Positions 36,210 to 45,382 of a stretch of DNA of 64,000 nt are shown here, piece after piece (position 1 is the stretch's first letter; every line of letters begins with the position of its first letter). A program made the position numbers and the translations under genes. Below the pieces are notes generated by a model. It searched no databases. It was given only the letters and a program-made list of their open reading frames with translations, and was not told the origin of the DNA. The stretch is from Geomonas sp. RF6 (GTDB lineage Bacteria > Desulfobacterota > Desulfuromonadia > Geobacterales > Geobacteraceae), in contig NZ_CP087999.1 in the NCBI RefSeq assembly GCF_021044625.1, positions 4,609,001 to 4,673,000 on the forward strand, given 5' to 3'.

Positions 36210-36946
36210 TTTCCATCTCCTTCCTGTCGGCGGCTCCAGCACCCGCCAGGGCCGCCACCGCACGGTTTTCCCTCCTCCAAAAAGGTCGCATGGAACTTAG
36301 TACAGCTTCTAAGATACTCCACGTCATTTGCCCATGCAACAGCAAAACCTTTATGCCGCGGGACGTTAGGGCGCAGCAGGCTGTAACAGTCAACCCACGG
36401 CGTTGTGCTAGCAGAAAGAGGCAGAAGCATTGTAAGAAGTGTTTGACAGAGGTGGATGCGCATGGTGACTTCACAGGATGGCAATATCACTCACTGTGAC
36501 TTTCGCGGTAATGGTGTCTGGTGAAGTTACTGAGTGGAGATTTATTTTTGAGGGAGACCGGTGAGAAGTAACAGTGACTCTGCTTTGAGAGCTTCAGTAG
36601 ACACGTCCCGACACAGTGAAGGTAAAGGGGGAGCGGCAATATGGATAGGTTCTTATCGTGAGAGTTTGGGAAAAGAAGACTTAAGTTTCAGCCAATGTGC
36701 TGATGCTTACGTGCTAGCTGACGTTTGGCATCTCCTGACACCGGTCCCCGACATCCGGCGTCTGCTGCGGTCTGTGATGTCGATGCCGGACCCGCCCAAT
36801 GACCTTCTCACGCAGCACAGTGCCATGAGACAGGGAAGGGAATCGAACCGGGCAATCGTGTAGCACCGTTGGGGATGCTGAGAAACCGGCTCCATGGCGT
36901 TACTGTGACGGGGGGCGGAAAATCAGGAGGTGACCTGCGAGGGGAT
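36210..36946. other. 737-bp intergenic region, no gene recognised
   Basis: The region separates two minus-strand genes. It is less GC-rich than the flanks and has only short open frames with atypical residue make-up. One (36561-36863, plus) has a weak GTG start and no recognisable family. A T-arm-like stretch at 36838-36852 is not part of a foldable tRNA. No riboswitch consensus was found. It may hold regulatory sequence for the oxidoreductase or decayed DNA. Confidence 0.5.
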
Positions 36947-38677
36947 TCAGACGACGATGCGAAATTCTGCGCCCTCCTCCACATTGCGGACGGTGAGAAG
37001 GCCGCCCATGCTTCGCTCGATGATGTTCTTGGACATGAAGAGACCGACTCCCGTGCCGTTTTGCGGTCCTTTGGTGGTGAAGTAGGGGGCAAAGATCTTC
37101 CCCATGATCTCCTGGGGGATCCCCCCCGCGTTGTCGGCGATAGTAACAATCGCCCTCCCCTCTTCCGTGCCGACGGTGATCACCACCCTCGGGTCCTCGA
37201 CCTCGCGCTCTACCAGTGCGTCCCGGGCGTTGTTGATGATGTTGATCAGCACCTGGGAGAACTCGTTCGGGAAGCCGGTGACCACGGCATCGTCATTGAC
37301 AACGACCTCGACCTTGATCCCCTTCCCTTCGAGGCTCCCCTCGATGAGGGAGAGCGTCCTGCGGACCTCGTGCGAGATGTGGAAGACCACCTTTTCACGG
37401 TCCGGCCTGAAGAAGTTCCTGAAGTCCTCGATCGTCTGCGACATATGCTTCACGAGCTCCATCGACTTCGCGGAGTTCCGCGTCACGGCAGCTTCATCGA
37501 CCTCCCCCAGTTCTACCAGAAGGGGAATCTCCTGGACGAGCAGCCCGAGAGAGTTGAGCGGCTGGCGCCACTGATGGGCGATGTTGTTGATCATCTCTCC
37601 CATCGCAGCGAGCCTGCTTTGCTGCATCAGAAGATGATCCTTTTCGCGCAGCTCCTGGGTACGTTCCGCTACCCGCTTGTCGAGCACCTCATTCAGCTTT
37701 TGCAGAGCCTCCTCCGACTGCCGCGACTTGTCCCAGAGGTGCGCAAGTTCCACGTTGCGGTCCTGGAGCTCCTCGCTGCGCGCCTGCAGCTCTTCGTTGT
37801 AGGCCTGCAGCTTTTCCTCGTTCTCCTTGAGCGCCGCCTCCACTTTCTGCCTGCGCGCCACTTCTTCCTCGAGAGCCCTGTTTGTCTCGTGCAGTTCCTT
37901 GAAGATCAGGTCGTACGGCTCCTCGATCCCGGTGGAAACTATCGCCTGATAAATGGCGGCGAAGGAGAAGAGCTTGAAGTAGTGCCCGACCATGTTGGCG
38001 ATGCCGTAGTTGTCGGTGTACAGGGTAAAGCAGAGCTCTGAGACAATGGTGTAGACGATGGAAAAGAAGAGGAGCCTGTACACCGCTGCGGAGAAGCGGT
38101 CCTTGTTTCTCATCAGGAGGAAGAGGCTGGCGATAAGGATGCCGCAGATGACGTATTCGCTGTAGACCTTGAAGGGGGTGAGCCCCTGCCCCTCGATGAA
38201 GCAGATGGGGAAGATCTTCCAGTAGAAGATGCTGGCGATCAGGAAGAAGGTGACGAGCGCGTAGCCGAGGATGGCCGCACGCATGTCGACCCTCTTTTTC
38301 GTGTACAGGAGGCTGAACGCGGCAAGGAGCGTCAGGCTCTCCAGGAAGCGCGCCGAGACCCACAGCTGGTTCGCGTAGTAATCGTAGTCGAGAAATATCC
38401 GCATCCCCTTGAAGGAGAGGGTATGCAGCAGGTCGAGTATCCCGATGAAGAGGGAGGCGACTCCGACCATGAGGAGGTATGGGTTCTTTATGTACCGAAC
38501 CGATTTCCAGGTGATGATGAAGACGGAAGCGGCGACGATTATGCTGAAGAGCTCAACGATGCTGTGAAAGAGGAGATAGCTCAACGACCTCGTGAAATAG
38601 AGGCCGACGACGACGCAGGCCATGAAGATCCAGTAGGTGAAGCTTCCTTTCTTTTCGGTTGTCTCGGTGTACTCCAC
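36947..38677 (-). CDS. MASE3-type membrane sensor histidine kinase
   Basis: This 576-residue kinase has an N-terminal integral membrane sensor of about seven to eight helices (residues 12-250) with the MASE3-like motif FIGILDLLHTLSFKGM. A coiled coil (about 255-350) leads to the kinase core with the phospho-His at about 368 in the sequence IAHQWRQPLNSL, the HWRQP-type variant. The ATPase has NIINNARDAL, DNAGGIP and GTGVGLFMSK. It starts with GTG, seven bases after GAGG. No receiver or partner regulator is adjacent. The signal is likely sensed inside or near the membrane. Confidence 0.9.
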   Translation of the reverse strand: MEYTETTEKKGSFTYWIFMACVVVGLYFTRSLSYLLFHSIVELFSIIVAASVFIITWKSVRYIKNPYLLMVGVASLFIGILDLLHTLSFKGMRIFLDYDYYANQLWVSARFLESLTLLAAFSLLYTKKRVDMRAAILGYALVTFFLIASIFYWKIFPICFIEGQGLTPFKVYSEYVICGILIASLFLLMRNKDRFSAAVYRLLFFSIVYTIVSELCFTLYTDNYGIANMVGHYFKLFSFAAIYQAIVSTGIEEPYDLIFKELHETNRALEEEVARRQKVEAALKENEEKLQAYNEELQARSEELQDRNVELAHLWDKSRQSEEALQKLNEVLDKRVAERTQELREKDHLLMQQSRLAAMGEMINNIAHQWRQPLNSLGLLVQEIPLLVELGEVDEAAVTRNSAKSMELVKHMSQTIEDFRNFFRPDREKVVFHISHEVRRTLSLIEGSLEGKGIKVEVVVNDDAVVTGFPNEFSQVLINIINNARDALVEREVEDPRVVITVGTEEGRAIVTIADNAGGIPQEIMGKIFAPYFTTKGPQNGTGVGLFMSKNIIERSMGGLLTVRNVEEGAEFRIVV

Positions 38678-38925
38678 GCCAATACCTCTGATGCCTGGTC
38701 GCTATAGAAAGTTTCCCATTGCGGGACGCGGAGTCGTCGGCCGATACCGTCCGGCAACCTCCCTCCAGATGCCATACCGGATCCCGCCGGCAACTGGCCG
38801 TGCTCTATTGTGCCTTCACCTTTGCCTTCGAATCAAGGGGTAAAGCCGTCCCGTCCGCGCGCCCTGTTGGCACTCGCGGCATGTCCAGCACCGGATCGCA
38901 CAACTCCCTGCCGACAGTGGGTCCA

Positions 38926-39360
38926 CTACTGCGTGATGTTGAAGGTCGCGGTGAGGGAGTTCGAATCGGAGCCGGCGCTGTCGGTGAGGTACATCCTGGC
39001 GGTGTACGTCCCGGGCGTAAGAAACATGACGTTGGTGGTTGTGCCGTTGTAGGTGCCGACCGTTTTGCCGGAAGGGATTGTGAGGGTGATCGTCTTTGAA
39101 AAGACCTGCGCGCCGCTGGGGTTGTACACGGTGTAGGTACCGGTGGAAACGTCGCCGTCCGGATCGCTGAAGTCGAAGCGCCAACCGACGCTGGTGACGG
39201 TATTTACGGTGGTCGCATTTGGTGTGTACTGGAGGTTGAAGATAGCAGGCGCTGTTCCGGCTGCTGTCTGCCCGGCACCCCCGCCTCCGCCGCCGCACCC
39301 GGCCAGCGCAAATGCTAGAAGAATGATCGTTGCTCCATATTTAAAAGCACTACATTGCAT
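38926..39360 (-). CDS. Predicted lipoprotein with Ig-like/FN3-like domain
   Basis: This 144-residue protein begins MQCSAFKYGATIILLAFALAGCGGGGGG, written here in parts: a signal peptide, then the lipobox LAGC followed by a Gly linker. The mature part is Thr/Ser-rich beta sandwich sequence (DFSDPDGDVSTGTYTVYN; FLTPGTYTARMYLTDSAGS), as in PKD- or FN3-like modules. It is probably anchored in the outer or inner membrane and exposed to the periplasm or surface. The ATG at 39360 has AAGGAG 8 bases upstream. No adjacent partner suggests a role. Confidence 0.8.
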   Translation of the reverse strand: MQCSAFKYGATIILLAFALAGCGGGGGGAGQTAAGTAPAIFNLQYTPNATTVNTVTSVGWRFDFSDPDGDVSTGTYTVYNPSGAQVFSKTITLTIPSGKTVGTYNGTTTNVMFLTPGTYTARMYLTDSAGSDSNSLTATFNITQ

Positions 39361-39516
39361 CACACTTTCTCCTTGTCTGAAGATGGAGGTTAAGAAGAAG
39401 TCATAAAAGCCCATGAATACTATCACAACTTCTGCTAGTCCACCAATAAAAACTGGAAAACAGTCTCCAGTGATTTGGGGGCGACAACTTTTTGTTAACT
39501 GTGACCGACAAAGCCG

Positions 39517-39545
39517 TTGACGCAGCGTGAATCGCAGTGTTATTC
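39517..39545 (+). promoter_or_regulatory. Promoter of the ABC_sub_bind transporter operon
   Basis: TTGACG and TTATTC are spaced by 17 bp, about 80 bp upstream of the GTG start. Confidence 0.65.
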
Positions 39546-39623
39546 TCCCATGCTTTCAATTCAATTCCTTCCGGCGCGAACTTGCGACGGCATGGAAAAT
39601 ACAATGGTGATAGGAGTTGACCA

Positions 39624-40613
39624 GTGAGAAAAAGAGTAAGCCTGGCGTCAGCAGTACTTGCAGTTGCCCTCTCCGTATCCTCCGTCTTTGCAGCAGATGC
39701 TTCGAGACCTCTCATCGGCGTCTCCAAGATCGTCTCCCACCCCGCCCTCGATGCCGTTGAGAAAGGTCTCCAGGACGAGCTCGCCGCGCTGAAGATCTCC
39801 GCGCAGTTCGACCTGCAGAATGCCAACGGCGACTCCAACACGGCAGCCTCCATCGCCAACAAATTCCAGTCCGAGAAAGTGGCCGTCGCAGTAGGCATCG
39901 CGACCCCGACCGCGCAGGCGCTGGTCAACACACTGAAAACGACTCCGGTGGTATTCTCCGCCGTCACCGACCCGGTCAAGGCCGGCCTCGTCAGGTCCCT
40001 CACGAAGGGTGGCAAGTATGTCACCGGCGTCTCCGACATGACCCCGGTAAAGCAGCAGATCGAGCTTCTCCTCAAGATGAAGAAGGTGAAGAGACTCGGC
40101 CACATCTACACGAGCTCCGAGGAGAACGCGGTGGTCCTCGCCGGCGTCGTGAAGCAGGCGTGCAAGGATCTCAACATCGAATTCGTGGAGACGACCGTCT
40201 CCAAGTCCTCCGAGGTGAAGCAGGCAGTACAGGCGATCGTGAGAAGGGTCGACGCCCTCTACATCTCCACCGACAACACCGTCGTCTCCGCCCTGAGCGC
40301 GGTCACCGACGTTGCAATGAAAAACAAGATCCCGGTCATGTCCGCGGACCCGAGCTCCGCAGAGAAGTTCCCGGTCCTCGCCGCCTGGGGCTTTGACTAC
40401 TACAAGATGGGGCGCGTCACCGGCCAGATGGTCGCCGCTATCCTCAAGGGGAAAAAGCCTGAGCAGATGCCGACCCGCTTCATGACCAAGGCTTCCGACG
40501 TCGACCTCCTCATCAACCTCGACGTGGCGAAGAAGCTCGGCCTTGCCGTGCCGCAGGATCTCGTGAAGACCGCCAACAAGGTGGTACAGAACGGCGCGCT
40601 CACCAAGAAGTAG
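39624..40613 (+). CDS. ABC transporter substrate-binding protein (ABC_sub_bind family)
   Basis: This is a 329-residue periplasmic binding protein with a signal peptide cleaved after SSVFA. The body matches the ABC_sub_bind/TrpX-type fold (PLIGVSKIVSHPALDAVEKG; VVFSAVTDPVKAGLV; ALYISTDNTVVSA). Some members bind tryptophan or tyrosine; others bind unrelated ligands, so the substrate is open. The GTG start has TAGGAG eight bases upstream. It heads a three-gene operon with a permease (66 bp downstream) and an ATPase. Confidence 0.93.
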   Translation: MRKRVSLASAVLAVALSVSSVFAADASRPLIGVSKIVSHPALDAVEKGLQDELAALKISAQFDLQNANGDSNTAASIANKFQSEKVAVAVGIATPTAQALVNTLKTTPVVFSAVTDPVKAGLVRSLTKGGKYVTGVSDMTPVKQQIELLLKMKKVKRLGHIYTSSEENAVVLAGVVKQACKDLNIEFVETTVSKSSEVKQAVQAIVRRVDALYISTDNTVVSALSAVTDVAMKNKIPVMSADPSSAEKFPVLAAWGFDYYKMGRVTGQMVAAILKGKKPEQMPTRFMTKASDVDLLINLDVAKKLGLAVPQDLVKTANKVVQNGALTKK

Positions 40614-40678
40614 TGAAAACAGCGACGGCGCCCGCTTGGGCGCCTGTCGCCAGTCCAAGGTAAGGAAGTAGCGTTTTT

Positions 40679-41584
40679 ATGATCGAAGGGATTTTCGTAG
40701 AAGGACTCATTTACGGGATCATGGTACTCGGGGTGTTCATCTCCTTCCGGGTGCTCGACTTCCCTGACCTCACGGTGGACGGTTCCTTTCCGCTGGGGGC
40801 TGCACTGATGGCGACCTGCATCCTCTCCGGGATAAACCTCTGGGTTGCTCTGTTGATCGCCTTTGCCGGCGGTGTCATCGCCGGGTACGCCACCGCCCTC
40901 ATCCACAACCACCTGAAGGTGCCGAACCTGCTGGCCGGCATCCTCACCATGACGATGCTCTACTCGGTGAACATCAGGGTTCTCGGCAACCGCGCCAACG
41001 TCCCGCTCCTGAACCAGGACACCGTCCTCACCTTCGTTGCCGCGAGGCTCGAGGGAATCGTCCCCGAAGAGTACCAGGTCCTCGTCTTCTTCGTGATCGT
41101 GGCGATCATCATCAAGGTGCTGCTCGACATGTTCTTCCGCACCGACCTCGGTCTCACCATCGGGGCGATGGGGAACAACGAGCAGATGGTTGTCTCCCAG
41201 GGGGTCGACCCGAAGACGCTGAAGGCAATCGGCCTTGGTCTCTCCAACGGTCTCGTGGCCCTCTCAGGCGCCTTCGCCGCGCAGTACTTAGGCTTTGCCG
41301 ACGTCGGTCTCGGCCAGGGGATCATCATCTCCGGCCTCGCCTCCGTCATGATCGGCGAGTTCCTGATCATGAAGAGCAACCGCATCTCGGTGCTGACCCT
41401 CTGCGCGCTCCTGGGCTCGATCTGCTTCCACGGAGTCCTCTACGTCGGGCGCTACTACGGCTATCTCGTGAAGATGACACCGAACGACCTGAACCTCATA
41501 AAGGGTATCCTGATCATCATCCTCCTTGTCGCGACCCAGAGCAGGAAACTGAAGAAACCGTCCAGGGGGGTGGTGAGCAAATGA
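40679..41584 (+). CDS. ABC transporter permease (ABC_sub_bind-associated)
   Basis: This 301-residue inner-membrane protein has about eight to nine hydrophobic helices and resembles LivH-type permeases. It carries the motifs VLDFPDLTVDGSFPLGAAL near the N-terminus and the GNNEQMVVSQGVDPKTLKA loop that contacts the ATPase. It is probably a homodimer, since only one permease gene is present. Its stop overlaps the ATPase start as ATGA. A short hairpin between the binding protein and this gene (gcgacggcgcc...ggcgcctgtcgc) may lower the downstream expression. Confidence 0.92.
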   Translation: MIEGIFVEGLIYGIMVLGVFISFRVLDFPDLTVDGSFPLGAALMATCILSGINLWVALLIAFAGGVIAGYATALIHNHLKVPNLLAGILTMTMLYSVNIRVLGNRANVPLLNQDTVLTFVAARLEGIVPEEYQVLVFFVIVAIIIKVLLDMFFRTDLGLTIGAMGNNEQMVVSQGVDPKTLKAIGLGLSNGLVALSGAFAAQYLGFADVGLGQGIIISGLASVMIGEFLIMKSNRISVLTLCALLGSICFHGVLYVGRYYGYLVKMTPNDLNLIKGILIIILLVATQSRKLKKPSRGVVSK

Positions 41585-42378
41585 TCGAGCTTAAAGACGT
41601 ATCGATGATCTTCAACCAGGGGACGGTGAACGAAAACCAGGCCATCTCCAACATCAACCTGAGGGTGAAAGAAGGGGACTTCATCACCGTTATCGGCTCC
41701 AACGGAGCAGGGAAGTCGACGCTTTTCAACCTGATCGCCGGGACGATAACGCCGACCTTCGGCTCCATCCACCTGAACAACCGGAACGTGACGCGGGAGC
41801 CGGAGTACAAGCGCGCGAAGTACATCGGCCGCATCTTTCAGAATCCGTTGCTGGGGACCGCCGGCAACATGAGCCTGGAAGACAACATGATGATCACCTA
41901 CCGCAAGGGGTTCAAGTGGCTGAAGCGCAGCCTCAACCACGCCAAGAGGGAGCTCTTCCGCTCCGAGCTCGTCCAGCTCAGGATGGGGCTTGAGGACCGC
42001 ATGAAGGAGAACCTGGCCATGTTCTCCGGCGGTCAGAGACAGGCGCTGACCCTCCTGATGGTGGTCCTTTCGAAGCCGGACCTGATTCTCCTGGACGAGC
42101 ACACCGCGGCGCTCGACCCGAAGAACGCGGAGATCGTCCTGGAACTGACGAACAAGTTCATCGAGGAATACAAGCTGACCGCGATGATGATCACCCACAA
42201 CATGACCCACGCCATCGAGTTTGGAAACAGGCTCCTCATGATGGACAAGGGGGAAATCATCTTCGACGTCGAGGGGCAGGCGAAAAAGGAGCTCACCGTC
42301 GAGCGGCTCATCGAGAAGTTCCACGAAATCCGCCACAAGAGCTTCGAGAACGACCGGACCTTACTCTCGGAGGACTGA
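41581..42378 (+). CDS. ABC transporter ATP-binding protein
   Basis: This 265-residue nucleotide-binding subunit powers the transporter of the two preceding genes. The Walker A is GSNGAGKST, the signature is FSGGQRQALTL, the Walker B is LILLDEHTAALDP and the switch His lies in MITHNMTHA. It overlaps the permease gene by 4 bp. A strong terminator follows. The unit has one binding protein, one permease and one ATPase. Confidence 0.96.
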   Translation: MIELKDVSMIFNQGTVNENQAISNINLRVKEGDFITVIGSNGAGKSTLFNLIAGTITPTFGSIHLNNRNVTREPEYKRAKYIGRIFQNPLLGTAGNMSLEDNMMITYRKGFKWLKRSLNHAKRELFRSELVQLRMGLEDRMKENLAMFSGGQRQALTLLMVVLSKPDLILLDEHTAALDPKNAEIVLELTNKFIEEYKLTAMMITHNMTHAIEFGNRLLMMDKGEIIFDVEGQAKKELTVERLIEKFHEIRHKSFENDRTLLSED

Positions 42379-42402
42379 GAGAAACGGGATCTTTGAGAGA
42401 GA

Positions 42403-42437
42403 AAAGGCGCCGGAGGGAAATCCTCCGGCGCCTTTTT
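42403..42437 (+). terminator. Terminator of the ABC_sub_bind operon
   Basis: The 14-bp stem aaaggcgccggagg / cctccggcgccttt has a short AAAT-type loop and ends in TTTTT, 25 bp after the stop codon. Confidence 0.95.
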
Positions 42438-42453
42438 ATCATTCAGCAGATGT

Positions 42454-42552
42454 AATGTAGGCCGGGATAAGCCGGAGGCGTTCCCGGCAGACTCTGGTGA
42501 TCCTGCAATGCCGCTTTTTGCCGGAAACGCTGCGCTTATTCCGGCCTACATT
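42454..42552. repeat. REP-like palindrome pair 3 (reverse orientation)
   Basis: The left arm is gccgggataagccggaggcg-ttcccggc and the right arm is gccggaaacgctgcgcttattcc-ggc. This is the order opposite to loci 1 and 2. It lies between two converging genes. Confidence 0.8.
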
Positions 42553-42585
42553 GCTACATACAACAACGTAAAGCATGACCCCTTT

Positions 42586-44229
42586 CTACGCCAGCTTGAA
42601 CTTCCCCACCAGGCTCTGCAGGTCCTCCGCGAGGGTTGCAAGGTCACTTGCCGCGCCCGCGCAATGATGGGCACCACTGGAGGTCCTTTGCACGACGCCG
42701 GTGATCTGCGTGATGTTGCTGGAGATCTCCGCCGTCGTCGCCGTTTGCTGCTCTGCCGCCGTGGCAATCTGGGCGATCTGCAGCGTCACCCCGGACACCT
42801 TCTCGAGGATCTCCTGCAAAGACGCCCCCGACTTCTCCGCCTCCACCGTCCCGGCTCCGACCTCGTGCACTCCTTCCTCCATCGCCTGCACGGCATCCCG
42901 CGTTTCCGCCTGGATGGAGCGGATCATCTCCCCTATTTCCCGCGTCGCCTTCGTGGTCCGCTCGGCAAGCGCACGTACCTCGTCGGCGACGACGGCAAAA
43001 CCGCGCCCCTGCTCACCGGCTCGCGCGGCCTCTATCGCGGCGTTCAGCGCCAGGAGATTCGTCTGGTCCGCTATGTCCTCTATGGTGCCGACAATTTCGC
43101 CTATCTGGTCGCTGCGCTGCCCCAGACTCGCCACGGTAGCGGCTGACGCTTTCACCCTTGTCGCGATGCGGGACATAACCTGCACGGTTTCTTTCACCAC
43201 GGCGGCACCGGCCTCGGCGGAGGCGGTTGCCCCCTTCCCTTCCACCGCGGCAAGGTGGCAGTTTTGGGCGATGTCACCGGAAGTCGCCGCCATCTCCTCG
43301 GTGGCAGTCGCCACCGTGCCCGTCTGGCAGGCGACCTCGTCGGCCCCGTTGGAGATGACCTCCGAGGTGTCGTGCAGGTCGCTGGCGGCAGAGGCGACGG
43401 CCCTGCTATTGCTCGCCACTCTTTGCATGAGCCCCATGAGCGTTTGCGCCATCTGGTTTACCTCTCCGGCAAGCATCCCCATCTCGTCCCGTGTCGTTAT
43501 TGAAGATCGGGCGGTGAGGTCCCCCGCTGCCACCTCCGTCAGGGTGCCAAAGACGCTCCTGAGGGGCCGGCTGATGGAGTTGGCAATCAGGACGCCGAGC
43601 GCGCAAAGGAGAAGAGCCGCCGCTGCCCCGATGGCTACTGTCCAGGTGATGGATGAGTGATAACCGGAAAGATCGGACCTGTAGGTCGCGGCGGCTGCGT
43701 CGATGTTGTACTGCACAAGTTCCACGATTGCCTTCGTGGGCTTCTCGCTCAGCGGAGTTATGTTTCGTGTAGCATAGGCCAGGTCCTCCTCACGCTTCGC
43801 CGGATCCCCCAGGTGCCCTGCCACGGTGCGGGACAGTTTCACCGCCTCGGCATGGTACGCCTCACTTCCAGCCGCGAAGATATCTATCAGATCCTTCTCC
43901 TTCGGCTCCAGTTCGCTTTTTTTGAACTCCGCGATTCCGTCGACGATCTTGCTCCGTTGCACCTCGAGGTCCTGAGCCAGTTCCTCGACCTTTGAGCGAT
44001 CCTTCACAAGGAGGATGCGGGCGACATCGAGCCGCATGGAGAAGAGATGCCCCTTCAGGTCGTTCAGGAGCCCGACATGCCGGACGGCAGCACTCATATC
44101 CTCTTCGCTCCGGGCCATCCCCTGCATCTTGAGGAGCCCCCCGGCCACCAGCGCAGCCATGGTGACAACAGCTAACGCAACGAGCACCAGACACTTCGTC
44201 TTCACCTTCAGATTCATCCAACTGTACAT
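42586..44229 (-). CDS. Methyl-accepting chemotaxis protein
   Basis: This 547-residue chemoreceptor has TM1 at about residues 12-33 and a four-helix-bundle periplasmic sensor (about 35-185). TM2 is about 190-213 ([21 protein letters not shown]), followed by HAMP ([22 protein letters not shown]). The signalling tip contains [21 protein letters not shown] and [22 protein letters not shown]. The HAMP-proximal region and C-terminus (LVGKFKLA) resemble the McpB-like group without a tethering pentapeptide. GGAGAGG lies upstream of the ATG. A weak sigma-28-like match lies about 50-80 bp upstream. Confidence 0.93.
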   Translation of the reverse strand: MYSWMNLKVKTKCLVLVALAVVTMAALVAGGLLKMQGMARSEEDMSAAVRHVGLLNDLKGHLFSMRLDVARILLVKDRSKVEELAQDLEVQRSKIVDGIAEFKKSELEPKEKDLIDIFAAGSEAYHAEAVKLSRTVAGHLGDPAKREEDLAYATRNITPLSEKPTKAIVELVQYNIDAAAATYRSDLSGYHSSITWTVAIGAAAALLLCALGVLIANSISRPLRSVFGTLTEVAAGDLTARSSITTRDEMGMLAGEVNQMAQTLMGLMQRVASNSRAVASAASDLHDTSEVISNGADEVACQTGTVATATEEMAATSGDIAQNCHLAAVEGKGATASAEAGAAVVKETVQVMSRIATRVKASAATVASLGQRSDQIGEIVGTIEDIADQTNLLALNAAIEAARAGEQGRGFAVVADEVRALAERTTKATREIGEMIRSIQAETRDAVQAMEEGVHEVGAGTVEAEKSGASLQEILEKVSGVTLQIAQIATAAEQQTATTAEISSNITQITGVVQRTSSGAHHCAGAASDLATLAEDLQSLVGKFKLA

Positions 44230-44358
44230 TACGCCTCTCCTCTATCTTCCTGAGCCTGATTCAGAAGATATCGTCGTAAGCGCCGGCACCTTGAGAACTT
44301 AATGAGGTGTAAACGGATTTTTGATAGGGGGATGGAGGAGACATGCTCCGGAGTGGGG

Positions 44359-44685
44359 TTAGCGCAGCACAAGACCAAGGAGCCAGTACAGCGCCATCCC
44401 TACGATGACGGTCCCGGCAAGGGAGCGGGTCTTGAGGGCAAAGAAGAGGGTCGGAATCGCCGCCAGGAGATCGGGGCGCGACGGATCGAAGGTGCGCGGC
44501 GTGCCGGTGGTTACCAGCACCGGCGCCACAAGGGAACTCAGTATGGCGACCGGCACGAGGTCGAGCCAGTCGGTGAGCCAGCGGGGGAGTTGCCTGCGGG
44601 AAAGGAGGGTCAGCGGGAGCATGCGCGGGAGATACGTGGCGAGCCCCATCCCCACGATCAGCAGTACGTAATGAATATCAGGCAT
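44359..44685 (-). CDS. azlD: AzlD-family branched-chain amino acid exporter subunit
   Basis: This 108-residue membrane protein has three to four helices (e.g. YVLLIVGMGLATYLPRMLP). It matches AzlD/YgaH, the small partner of AzlC/YgaZ in export of branched-chain amino acids or analogues such as methionine. The start overlaps the azlC stop by 8 bp. It is the last gene of the six-gene minus-strand operon. Confidence 0.9.
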   Translation of the reverse strand: MPDIHYVLLIVGMGLATYLPRMLPLTLLSRRQLPRWLTDWLDLVPVAILSSLVAPVLVTTGTPRTFDPSRPDLLAAIPTLFFALKTRSLAGTVIVGMALYWLLGLVLR

Positions 44686-45382
44686 GCACCTTCCTTTTTC
44701 TTGAATGTCTCTTTATCAGAAAGCCGATAGTCGCGGCGGCGCAGGAGGCCGCGATTATGTGTCCGTTTCCCTGGAAGATCAGGGAGAAGGATACGGAGAG
44801 GACGGCGGCGACGACTGCAGTGATGATGTGCAGCCTCTCCCGGAACTGGAAGGTCAGCAGGCAGATGAACATGCCGGTCAGGGCGTAGTCGATGCCGAAG
44901 GCGCCGGGGGGGACGAGGTTACCGATGTAGACGCCGGCGACGGTGCTGACAACCCAGCAGGCATTCGCGGCCTGGTTCATGGTTAGGGCACGCCACCGGT
45001 CCCACCCTTCCCCCCTGAAGCGCGCCATGTTGACGGCGAAGCTTTCGTCGGTGACCCCGTAGGCAAAGAGAGCCAGAAAGCGCCTGCTGATCCCGGGAAA
45101 ATGCACGGACATGGCGGAGCTCATAAGAAGATGCCTCAGGTTCACCACGAAGGTCGTGGCGACGATGGTGACTGCCGAGACCCCGCTGCCGATCATGGCG
45201 ACGGCGATGAATTGTGAACCGCCGGCAAAGACGAGCACGGACATCAAAAGGACATGCAGCGGGCCGAGCCCCGCCTTCTGGGCCAGCACCCCGAAGGAGA
45301 GCCCGATGGGGAGATAGCCGAGACAGACAGGCCAGGCGGCGCCAAGGCCGTCCCGCACGACGCAGTGACGCTCACTGACCAA
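44678..45382 (-). CDS. azlC: AzlC-family branched-chain amino acid exporter subunit
   Basis: This is the large exporter subunit, about 234 residues and about seven helices. It has the family motifs YLPIGLSFGVLAQKAGLGP, FAGGSQFIAVAM and NLRHLLMSSA. AzlCD/YgaZH systems pump out valine-type amino acids. I favour the TTG at 45382, which follows GGAGGGG and overlaps the upstream stop by 11 bp; a GTG at 45412 would add ten residues. It is coupled to eamA upstream and azlD downstream. Confidence 0.9.
   Translation of the reverse strand: MVSERHCVVRDGLGAAWPVCLGYLPIGLSFGVLAQKAGLGPLHVLLMSVLVFAGGSQFIAVAMIGSGVSAVTIVATTFVVNLRHLLMSSAMSVHFPGISRRFLALFAYGVTDESFAVNMARFRGEGWDRWRALTMNQAANACWVVSTVAGVYIGNLVPPGAFGIDYALTGMFICLLTFQFRERLHIITAVVAAVLSVSFSLIFQGNGHIIAASCAAATIGFLIKRHSRKRKVHA

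Noticed and set aside
36182-36490. Minus-strand open frame overlapping the start of the aldehyde:ferredoxin oxidoreductase
   Set aside because: It overlaps the strong ribosome site and start of the oxidoreductase in another frame, and shows no domain.
36838-36852. T-arm-like sequence (gggaatcgaaccgggc) suggesting a minus-strand tRNA
   Set aside because: No matching acceptor stem, D-arm or anticodon arm can be folded at the right distances.
36561-36863. 100-residue plus-strand open frame in the gap upstream of the oxidoreductase
   Set aside because: GTG start with poor spacing, atypical residue composition and no family resemblance. Kept only as part of the gap description.
38678-38925. Possible cyclic-di-GMP (GEMM) riboswitch before the MASE3 kinase, suggested by aaggcaaaggtgaaggc on the minus strand
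   Set aside because: The rest of the GEMM core (the GGGACGCAAAGCC-type segment and tetraloop receptor) is not present.
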